Shown: positions 35,840 through 44,400 of the stretch, in pieces
Layout: every line of letters starts with the position of its first letter
Numbering within the stretch: position 1 is the first letter of the stretch
Assembly (NCBI RefSeq): GCF_008035925.1
Contig: NZ_CP036264.1
Location: 2,910,443-2,974,442, forward strand
DNA from: Stieleria maiorica
Lineage (GTDB): Bacteria > Planctomycetota > Planctomycetia > Pirellulales > Pirellulaceae
Reading direction: 5' to 3'
Length of the DNA: 64,000 bases
Made by a program: the position numbers and the translations under genes
Notes under the pieces: generated by a model
What the model saw: the letters and a program-made list of their open reading frames with translations, nothing else
The model's database searches: none
Told to the model about the DNA's origin: nothing

Positions 35840-36748
35840 ATGCGGATTTTGGATTTCGTCAAACCGAAGGAATTGTCGCGCGTCGCGCGGCTGCAAATCC
35901 TGGCGCGGGAAATCGTCGAAGGCTACTGCAGCGGACGCCACCGATCGCCCCACAAAGGGTTCAGTGTCGAATTCAAGGAGCACCGCCAATATGTCCAGGG
36001 CGACGAGCTGAAGAATATTGACTGGAAGGTGTTCGGCAAAAGCGATCGCCTGTACATCCGCCAATACGAAGAAGAAACAAATCTTCGCTGCCATCTGTTG
36101 GTCGACCAGAGCGGTTCGATGGCTTACAAGGGCACCCGCAGCTTCGAGGGATTGTCCAAGCACGAATACGCCACTCGGCTGGCCGCCGCGTTCGCCTACT
36201 TCATGCTCGGCCAGCAAGATCCGGTCGGCTTGGTGACCTTTGACAACGACCTCCGCCAACAGGTCCCGCTGCGAAGCCGCCCGTCGCACCTGCAACCGAT
36301 CTTGTCGGCGCTGGTCGCCGAGCAATCGCGGCGCGAGACGGACTTGGGGGGCGTGTTCCGAAAGATCGTTCCCAAAGTCGGGCGTCGCGGACTGATCGTA
36401 ATCCTCTCCGACTCGATGGGCGACGCCGAATCAATTTCCCGATCATTGGCACAGTTCCGAGCGAACAAGCACGAGATCATCTTTTTCCAGATCCTGGATC
36501 CCGACGAAGTCGATTTTCCGTTTTCTGGCCGCATCCAATTCCGCGATCTGGAATCCGCGATCGACCAGCAGACCGTCGATGCCGCATCGATCCGCGATGC
36601 GTACCAGCAGCGCTTGACCGAGCACAACGAAGCCTTACGTGAGGCCAGTCGACGCAGCCGTGTGGATTTGATTCCGATCACCACCGACCAGCCCTTCGTC
36701 GATGTCTTGCACGAGTATGTGGCGGCCAGGAGACGGACGATTCGATGA
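35840..36748 (+). CDS. DUF58-domain protein
   Basis: Cytosolic protein of 302 residues, first gene of a large operon. The DUF58 core EHRQYVQGDELKNIDWKVFG (47-66) precedes a VWA-like fold with DQSGS at 89-93 and ILSDSMGD. DUF58 proteins work with MoxR ATPases and membrane VWA proteins in a complex that matures other proteins; the exact job is unclear. It overlaps the next gene by ATGA at 36745. Confidence 0.88.
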   Translation: MRILDFVKPKELSRVARLQILAREIVEGYCSGRHRSPHKGFSVEFKEHRQYVQGDELKNIDWKVFGKSDRLYIRQYEEETNLRCHLLVDQSGSMAYKGTRSFEGLSKHEYATRLAAAFAYFMLGQQDPVGLVTFDNDLRQQVPLRSRPSHLQPILSALVAEQSRRETDLGGVFRKIVPKVGRRGLIVILSDSMGDAESISRSLAQFRANKHEIIFFQILDPDEVDFPFSGRIQFRDLESAIDQQTVDAASIRDAYQQRLTEHNEALREASRRSRVDLIPITTDQPFVDVLHEYVAARRRTIR

Positions 36749-39012
36749 GCCTTCTTAATGCCGCGTTGGCCTTCGGTGCGTTCGCGTTCACGATCCCGCT
36801 GGTCATCCATCTGTTCTTTCGCAGCCGATTCAAAACGGTTGACTGGGGAGCGATGTACTTGCTCGAAAGTGTCGTGCGGGTCAATCGGCGGCGGATGCAG
36901 GTGACCAATTTGTTGCTGTTGTTGCTGCGGTGTGCGATCCCGGTGCTGCTGGCGTTCTGTTTGGCCCGGCCGATGTGGACGGGGCTTCGCGCGCTGGCCG
37001 GTGACGCACCGAAAACGTTGGTCATCGCGATCGATGATTCACGCAGCATGTCGGTCACGCCGCCGGGCGAACCGTCACGGATCGAGGTCGCCAAGGAAGA
37101 GATCCGCACCGTGCTGGCCGATCTGACGCGGCGTGACGAAGTGATGCTGGTTCGCAGTTCACGCTTGGGTGCCGTCGCTGCCAAGATGGGAGTTTCGGAT
37201 GCGTTGGCCAAGCTTCGAAGAATCGATGCCCGGGGCAACGCCGTCTCGATCGGCCAACTGATCGACGCGGCCATCGTCGCGTCTGAAGAGGGATCGTATC
37301 CCCGACGTCAGATTCTGGTCGTGTCGGACTTCCAGTCCGGCGCCGTCGATGCGGCGACGTTGGAAGCGGCGCGACGGATCGCCGAGACCAACCGGATTGC
37401 AGCGGAAACCGATGGCGGAACGCGGCTGGTCGTCGACATGCTGGACGTGGGTTCCAGTTGGGATGATCTGGCCAACGTCTCGGTCGATGCGGTCTCGATC
37501 GAATCGCCGGTCGTCGTCAGCGAACGATCGGGCGTGTACACGGCGACGCTGCGGAATGCATCCGACCTTCCGGCCAACGACTTGCGGCTGATCTGGTCGG
37601 TCGACGGAAAACCGTTGGAACCTCGCGTGGTGTCGATCGATGCGAAATCAACGTCGACCAATCGGCTGACACACTCCATCGACCGAGCCGGGATTCATGA
37701 AGTCGCCGCGACGATCGATCGCGGTGACGTCCTGGTCGACGACAACACACGCCGTGTCGCGGTGGAGGTGATCGATGAAGTCAACGTGTTGCTGGTCGAA
37801 GGTGGTTCCAGCAAGGAGCCGCTGGGTGGCCAGGCCGACTTTCTAGCGATCGCGCTCAGCCCGTTTGCCTTCGGCGGCGATGATCGCCCCGATCCGGTCC
37901 GTGCCGCTGTCGTGTCCCCGCAAAAGCTGGAATCTGCACTCCAGGAAAACCGGACGCGCGTCGTGATTCTCTGCGGTGTCGGACAGCTTCCCGATTCGGC
38001 CAAACAGCGACTCGCCATCTTTGTTGACCAGGGTGGCGCTTTGGTCGTGTTCGACGGACGAACCCTGCGCGCGGACCTCTACAACCAGGTCTGGCGCGGC
38101 GACGATGCCGAGCTGACCTTTCCGGCGACGCTGGGCGAGATCGTCGGCAATCCCGACGTCGACTCCGCTGGCCCCGAGGAATCGTTTGCGATCGACCAAC
38201 CCACCACGCTGTACCAGCCCTGGAGGATCTTGGCGCGGGGCGACGCCAATCCGTTTTCCGGCGTCGACGTTTTCGCCTACCGCTCGCTGGCGGTCGACGA
38301 AGCGGATCAGCGCGACGCGACCGGTCGTGTCGTTTTGCTCCGCACGGCCGATGGTGCCCCGCTGGCGGTGATGGATGCCGTGGGCGAAGGGACGGTCGTG
38401 CAGTTCGCGGTTTCTGGCAACGCGGCCTGGACCAATCTGCCGCTGCGTCCCGTGTTTCTGCCATTGGTCCAACAGCTGGTACTGGACTTGGCGGGCAAAC
38501 GGAGTGACGCGATGCTCCAGGTGGGACAACCGATCGTGATCGGCGAAGACGACTGGCCGGTCCCCGACGTGAAACTGGGGGCACAGACGCGAACCACCTA
38601 CGCCGCCCGTACGCCGAGTGGGCAGTTCGAGATCCCGCCGCCCGCCGCCGACGATCCGGTCCGGCTGACCGCGACCTATGCCCCCGGTGTGTACACGATT
38701 CAAAAACGCGTGACCGACCTGCAAGATCCAGATAAAGTCGCCGTCGCGGAAATCATGCGAATCGCCACGGTGGACGCTTCGGAATCGCTGTTGGTCGACG
38801 TGGGTGAAGAACGCCAACAGGCATTGGCAACGATTTTGAACGCGGGTGTTTTCCAGACGGCTGCCGTGTTGCAAGACGCCGACCGTTCGCGTTCGTTCGG
38901 ACGCGAGCTTTGGCGTGTGATCTTGGTCGTCCTGTTGGTGGCCTTGGTCGCCGAGCTGTGGTTGCAGCAGAACCTGGTGGCGCGACGAAGAATCACGGGA
39001 GGCACGCCGTAA
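36745..39012 (+). CDS. BatA-like membrane VWA protein
   Basis: Protein of 755 residues. The N-terminal BatA module has helices at about 5-24 and 55-75 with the LVIHLFFRSRFKTVDWGAM signature. A VWA domain follows with MIDAS Asp97-x-Ser99-x-Ser101 (IDDSRSM). Next come periplasmic beta-rich domains and a GATase-like segment, and a C-terminal helix near 725-745. It overlaps DUF58 by ATGA and the next gene by TAATG, so the three are coupled. The role is probably envelope protein assembly (inference). Confidence 0.85.
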   Translation: MSLLNAALAFGAFAFTIPLVIHLFFRSRFKTVDWGAMYLLESVVRVNRRRMQVTNLLLLLLRCAIPVLLAFCLARPMWTGLRALAGDAPKTLVIAIDDSRSMSVTPPGEPSRIEVAKEEIRTVLADLTRRDEVMLVRSSRLGAVAAKMGVSDALAKLRRIDARGNAVSIGQLIDAAIVASEEGSYPRRQILVVSDFQSGAVDAATLEAARRIAETNRIAAETDGGTRLVVDMLDVGSSWDDLANVSVDAVSIESPVVVSERSGVYTATLRNASDLPANDLRLIWSVDGKPLEPRVVSIDAKSTSTNRLTHSIDRAGIHEVAATIDRGDVLVDDNTRRVAVEVIDEVNVLLVEGGSSKEPLGGQADFLAIALSPFAFGGDDRPDPVRAAVVSPQKLESALQENRTRVVILCGVGQLPDSAKQRLAIFVDQGGALVVFDGRTLRADLYNQVWRGDDAELTFPATLGEIVGNPDVDSAGPEESFAIDQPTTLYQPWRILARGDANPFSGVDVFAYRSLAVDEADQRDATGRVVLLRTADGAPLAVMDAVGEGTVVQFAVSGNAAWTNLPLRPVFLPLVQQLVLDLAGKRSDAMLQVGQPIVIGEDDWPVPDVKLGAQTRTTYAARTPSGQFEIPPPAADDPVRLTATYAPGVYTIQKRVTDLQDPDKVAVAEIMRIATVDASESLLVDVGEERQQALATILNAGVFQTAAVLQDADRSRSFGRELWRVILVVLLVALVAELWLQQNLVARRRITGGTP

Positions 39013-41420
39013 TGGTTGCACTGCTTGCCGCGCCACTGCTTTCATCGTCACTGCTTGCGTCGATCCGCTTTGCCGGTGATCTGCCCGCCCCGCTCGTTGC
39101 GGTATTGGCGCTGGTCGCCGTCGTCGCCGTGGTCGTGCTTTATGCGCGAGAAACGCGTTCGATCCGGCCGCCGTACCAGTACCTGTTGCCGGCCCTGCGG
39201 GGGACGGCCGTCGCGCTGGTGGTGTTGATTTTGGCGGGGCCGGTTTGGCATCGACGACAAGTCATCGGCACACTCGGGCGGGTCGTCTTCGCCGTCGACA
39301 CCTCGCGCAGCATGTCGCTTTCGGACAGCCAGTCCGATTCCACCGCCGACAATCGTTTGCAGCGTGCTTCGGCAGCGTTGTTGGGGAACGCGACCGAACC
39401 GGGCTGGCTGGAACAAATCCACAAGACCCACGCGATCGACGTCATCGCATTCAGTGATTCGGATCCCGTTGCGATCTGGTCATCCGATGACCAATCCGAA
39501 CTGCCCACGGCGTTGGACTGGTCGGCCGACGGGCCGGCGACCAATCTTTCGCGACCACTTCAATCGATCTTGTCGACGATTAATTTGGATTCGGCCGTCG
39601 ACGACGTGAGCCTGTCGTCCTCCGGCGACGATATCGATTCGGTCCGCCGCGCCGCGATCGTGCTGATGACCGATGGCCGCGACACCGATTCCGCCAATCG
39701 CTTGGAACGGCCGGCACCCTCGGTCGCGGGGCAACTTGCCAGCGGCGGAACGACGGTCAATACACTCGGCTTTGGTTCGGTCGACGAACCGCCGGATATC
39801 GGCATCGTCGAAGTCATCCGTCCCGAAACGGTCGCCGCCGAAGGCAAACTGGCCGGCCAAGTCGTCGTGAAACATTTCGGGCGACAGGGCGAACCCGTGC
39901 TGGTCCGGATCGAATCCGACGGCGACACCGTGTGGCAAAAACAAGTCCGCATCACGGACACGCCTCGGCAATCGGTGCCCTTTGAGATCAATGTCGGTGA
40001 ACTGGTCGATCGACTGCGCACACGATCCCCTCGCGGCATCAATCGAACCAACGAAGTGCTGCGTTTGGTCGCCAAGGTCGAATCCAGCGGCCCGGATTAT
40101 TCGGCCGACAATAACCTGTCGCACTTTCGCGTGGCCGCCTCGACTCGAAATCGTCGGCTGTTGATCGTCGACGGATCCAGCCGCTGGGAAACCCGCTATC
40201 TGAAGAACCTGTTCGTACGTGACCCCGCCTGGCAGACCGATGTGGTCTTGTTCGGACCAGGAACGTCCACACCCAAATTACCGCGCGGCGATTCGCCGGG
40301 ACAATTTCCCGAGACCGCCGAGGCGATGGCGCAGTACGACGCGATCTTGTTGGGCGAAGTTGATTCCCCCCAGTTCACCACCGCCGACCGCGGGCTTGTG
40401 TCACGATTCGTCGCCAGCGGCGGCGGATTGGTGATCATCGACGGGCGATTCGGGAAACTGCGTTCGCTGGCGGCAACCGAGTTTGGCGAATTGATGCCGG
40501 TGCGTTATCGAGGCAGCGGCCCGCCGCCGTTGCCCGACCGATTGCAAGCGACCCCCGAGGGGTTGGAACAGCCGGCGCTCGGATTGATCGACCAAAGCGA
40601 CCAACTGGATGCGTTCTGGCGCTCGTTGCCATCGCCCACTTGGACCGCAAACGTTGAATTGAGCGAAGGCGCCGAGGCGTGGGGCGAAGCGGTCTTGGAC
40701 AACGGCACCCGCACACCCTGGTTGGCGACGCGGATGTACGGCGCGGGGCGGGTGTTTTATTTCGCATCGGATCAGACCTGGCGATGGCGGTACAAGGTTG
40801 CCGACCGATTTCACGCACGGTTTTGGAATCAGTTGGTCGTTGCCGCGATGGAGCCGCCCTTTTCGGCCAGCGACCAGTACGTTTCGATCGGGACCGACAA
40901 GGTCGAGTATCGCGACGGCGAACCGGTGGCGGTCCGTGCCCGGTTGCGTGACGTCCGCGGCAATCCCGTCGTCGACGCCACCGTGGATGCGTTGGTCATC
41001 CGCGACGGCAATGTGGTCGCCACGATTCCGCTGAGTGTCGATAATCCCAGTCGCGGCACCTATGCCGGCGATGTCCCGCCGCTGCCCGGCGGCGAGTACT
41101 CGATCCGAATTCGCGCCAGCGGGTTCGACGAATCGGCGCTGTTGGCGTCGACGCCGATTTGGGTCATCGAAGGTGATCACGCCGAAATGCAACGGATGAG
41201 TTTGGACGAAGACTCGCTGCGCCAAATCGCATCGGCCGGTGAAGGCACCTATATCCATGAATCCGATGCCGGTCGCATGCTGGAACTGCTGAAACCGCTT
41301 TCCAGCGGAACCGTCATCGAAACCGACACGGTGCTGTGGCAGTCTTACCTTTGGTTTGGGTTGATCATCGCGCTGCTGACCATCGAATGGTGGTGTCGCA
41401 AGCGAGCCGGATTGGTCTAA
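39012..41420 (+). CDS. Membrane VWA/GATase-like protein
   Basis: Protein of 802 residues. Two N-terminal helices (about 26-45 and 60-78) are followed by a VWA domain with DTSRS at 96-100 and LMTDGRDTDSA. A class-I glutamine-amidotransferase-like domain without an obvious catalytic cysteine follows (LLIVDGSSRWETRYL onward). Ig-like beta domains come next, and a C-terminal helix (LWFGLIIALLTIEWWCRK). This layout is common beside BatA genes in planctomycetes. The ATG shares bases with the preceding stop (TAATG). Confidence 0.82.
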   Translation: MVALLAAPLLSSSLLASIRFAGDLPAPLVAVLALVAVVAVVVLYARETRSIRPPYQYLLPALRGTAVALVVLILAGPVWHRRQVIGTLGRVVFAVDTSRSMSLSDSQSDSTADNRLQRASAALLGNATEPGWLEQIHKTHAIDVIAFSDSDPVAIWSSDDQSELPTALDWSADGPATNLSRPLQSILSTINLDSAVDDVSLSSSGDDIDSVRRAAIVLMTDGRDTDSANRLERPAPSVAGQLASGGTTVNTLGFGSVDEPPDIGIVEVIRPETVAAEGKLAGQVVVKHFGRQGEPVLVRIESDGDTVWQKQVRITDTPRQSVPFEINVGELVDRLRTRSPRGINRTNEVLRLVAKVESSGPDYSADNNLSHFRVAASTRNRRLLIVDGSSRWETRYLKNLFVRDPAWQTDVVLFGPGTSTPKLPRGDSPGQFPETAEAMAQYDAILLGEVDSPQFTTADRGLVSRFVASGGGLVIIDGRFGKLRSLAATEFGELMPVRYRGSGPPPLPDRLQATPEGLEQPALGLIDQSDQLDAFWRSLPSPTWTANVELSEGAEAWGEAVLDNGTRTPWLATRMYGAGRVFYFASDQTWRWRYKVADRFHARFWNQLVVAAMEPPFSASDQYVSIGTDKVEYRDGEPVAVRARLRDVRGNPVVDATVDALVIRDGNVVATIPLSVDNPSRGTYAGDVPPLPGGEYSIRIRASGFDESALLASTPIWVIEGDHAEMQRMSLDEDSLRQIASAGEGTYIHESDAGRMLELLKPLSSGTVIETDTVLWQSYLWFGLIIALLTIEWWCRKRAGLV

Positions 41421-41437
41421 CGGACAGGAATCAAACA

Positions 41438-44400
41438 ATGGCAACGGCACGTGAACACGCAATGAACCGAACCGGTCTGGATCCGATCACCCGACGCACG
41501 CTGGCCGCATTCCGGCGTCGGCGGGGGATGCTGTTGGTGGCCCGGGCGATCGGTGTCGCCCTGCTGACGTTCATTTCGCTGACGCTCCTGTTGGCGACCT
41601 TCGACTACCTGTTCTTCTTTCGTGACACGATCCGCTGGCTGCTTAGCATCGGGATCTATGCCGCCACGGCGGCGGTGATGTGGTTGTCGGGGTTGTCTTC
41701 GTTGGCCAAACGTGATGAACTTGAAATCGCCCGCCATGTCGAAAGCGTCGCGCCCCACCTGCGCGAAAACCTGGTCGCCGCGGTCGAACTGGCCGATCCG
41801 GCCGGCAGCAACGGTTCGCCCTATTTCCGTCGGCTGCTGCAAAGCCGCGTTGCCCGGCGGATCGCTAAAGTCGACGTCGGCGAAGTGCTGCCGCTCCGTC
41901 TGGTCCGCCGTTGGGTGCTCAGTGGAACCACGGTGGCGTTGTTGTGTATCGCGTTGATGTTCATCCCGTCGGCTCAATTCGGCCGCCGATTCGCTCGCGC
42001 CGCCCTGCCGGGGATCGCCATCGAGCGGGCGTCTCGCACCAAAGTCACGATCCTGGAGCCCTCGCCCCCGTCCCGCTATGTCGCCGAGCGTGATGCGGTG
42101 GGGGTGATCGTCCGTGTCCTTGGCGCCGAAGCGGACGACGTAATGTTGCATTGGCGGAGCGCCGATGGAACATCCGGCGAATCGATCATGACGCCGCGGA
42201 TGGACGCCTCTGCATTTCGTCCCGGGGCGGATTCGCAAGTGACTGGTGGTTCAGATGACGCCGCCGGTGCCACCGTCCAGGACGCTCCCGGAACGCGATT
42301 CGCAGCGAATCTGTCGGTCGGTTCGGTCCCGATTCAATATCGCATCACCGCCGGCGATGCGATCACGTTGTGGCACGAACTGACACCGTTGCCACGCCCC
42401 CATGTCGTGCGTTACGAAAAACATTATCGGCTGCCGACGTACGCCAAACTGGATGACCGCAGTGCGGATGAAGAACACGGCGATCTGAAGGCATTGCAGG
42501 GAACAACTGCCGAAGTCATCGTGACGTTTGACCAGAGCGTCGAAAACCCGGTCGTCCGATTCGGCGTCCGTGGGGCGCGCAGCGATATGGAACCGGTCGA
42601 CGAGTCGGGAACGAAGTTCTTGACCCGCATCTCCATCAAGACCTCCGGTCAATACCAAGTCGACGCGACCAGCGTCCGCAGCGGTTTGGACAACCCGTTC
42701 AGCCCGACCAACATGATCATGCCGGTCTTGGACACGCCGCCGATCGTCCGCTGGTCCGATGACACGCAACCCAGCCGATTGGTCTCGTCCCTGGACGTGA
42801 TCGAACTGTCTGCTTCGGCCGCCGACGATTTGCCGCTCGAGCGTGTGCTGCAAGAAGTCCAAGTCAATGGCGGACGGTTCGAATCGTATCCGCTGCCCAT
42901 CGATGTTCCCGATCGTAAACTGGATCTCAACTGGTCGTGGGACATGCTGCATCGTTTGGGCGAATCATCGCAAACGCCACAGTTGGCCGCCGGTGACCTG
43001 GTCAAAACCCGATTGGTCGCCATCGACCGCCGTGGCGCCCGAACCGAATCGCCGGTGATCGAGTTTCTGATCGCCGGCGACGGGTTCGATGCGGATCGTC
43101 ATCAGTTCCTTGCTCCCTTTGCCGATCAGATCGAGCGGATCATGAAGTGGTCCCTGGAATCCGAAAAATTGGCCAACGAGCTGAATGCAATCGGCGATTC
43201 GGGCGACTTTCAGCCGATCAGCGATGTTGTCACGCGTTGGAAACCGCTGCAACAGGAATCCGTCGCGCTGATCAAAAGCTTGACCGAAACGCTCTCCGCC
43301 ACACAGAACACCGCCAGCGCTTCGAATACCGAATTGGTCGGCCGAGCAATCTTGGACATCGAGACGCGATTGGACGGCCAGATCAAACAGCTGCAATGGC
43401 TGGGCGAACATCAAGAAAACCTCTGGAGCAAGGTGCACAAAAAACATCTCGCATCGATCGGTCGCGATGCGAAACAAACCGCCTATCAATCCGATCGGCT
43501 GAGAGGATTTGCCCAGGCACGGTTCGGACTCGCACTCTCCGCGTCACTTTATTCCGACGCCAGCATGTTGCGTGACGGCGTCATCCGTCTGGTCGACGAT
43601 CTGCCGCGACAGCGTTTACCCCGCTACTTGACCCTGGTTGCGGGCCAACTGGCCGAAATCGACCGGTTGATCCAGCAGTACGAACCGTTGCTCTCGCCGC
43701 AACATGCACAACATCTCGCCGGTGACCATTGGTCGCGCTGGTCGCAACGTTGGGGCATCCAAATCGAAACGCTGCTGGAGGACCAGGCAAGCCGAGACCA
43801 AGTCTATGCGGTCTTGCAATCGCTCCGCAAAGAAGTCAACGACAAGCCACAATCGCTCGTTTATTCCGAGACACACGACGCGGCGTTGCGCTGGGGACGT
43901 GATCTCCGCAAAGAAATGCGGTACCTGGCCGATTTGACGCGTGAGTTGGCAGACGCCGGGCGGGCTTGGAAATCCGCCGAGTCCGCGGCCGAACGTGATC
44001 GTAATGCCGAGGACGCGATCAAAAGCGGTTTGGACGTCCAATGGAATCGACTCCGTTGGCAGACACAGCTGAACCGTTTGATCGTGCGAGCGGCCGGGCA
44101 AGAGAGACTCAATCGTGCCAAGTCAAAGGTCGATTTGCAGTATGCCGCCGATCAAAGCCTGTTCGTGCGAGCGATCAAGAACGTGACCGAAAATGGGTAC
44201 CAGGATTACGATCAAGAGCCGGCCGACCGGGTGCTGAATGCCATCGCCGGCGCGATCGGCGTCTTGCAGGCGACCAGCGACATCGCCGCGGCCCGCGAAG
44301 ACTGGTTGTCGATCCGCGAAGGCGAAGGGCAAAGCGATTCGTCACCGCTGCGCAAGATCTACCATCCCGTCTGGCTCAAACTCCAGGACGTTCGCGTCGA

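Noticed and set aside
40401-41462. 353-codon open frame on the minus strand
   Set aside because: Antisense to the VWA/GATase-like membrane protein, no recognisable features.
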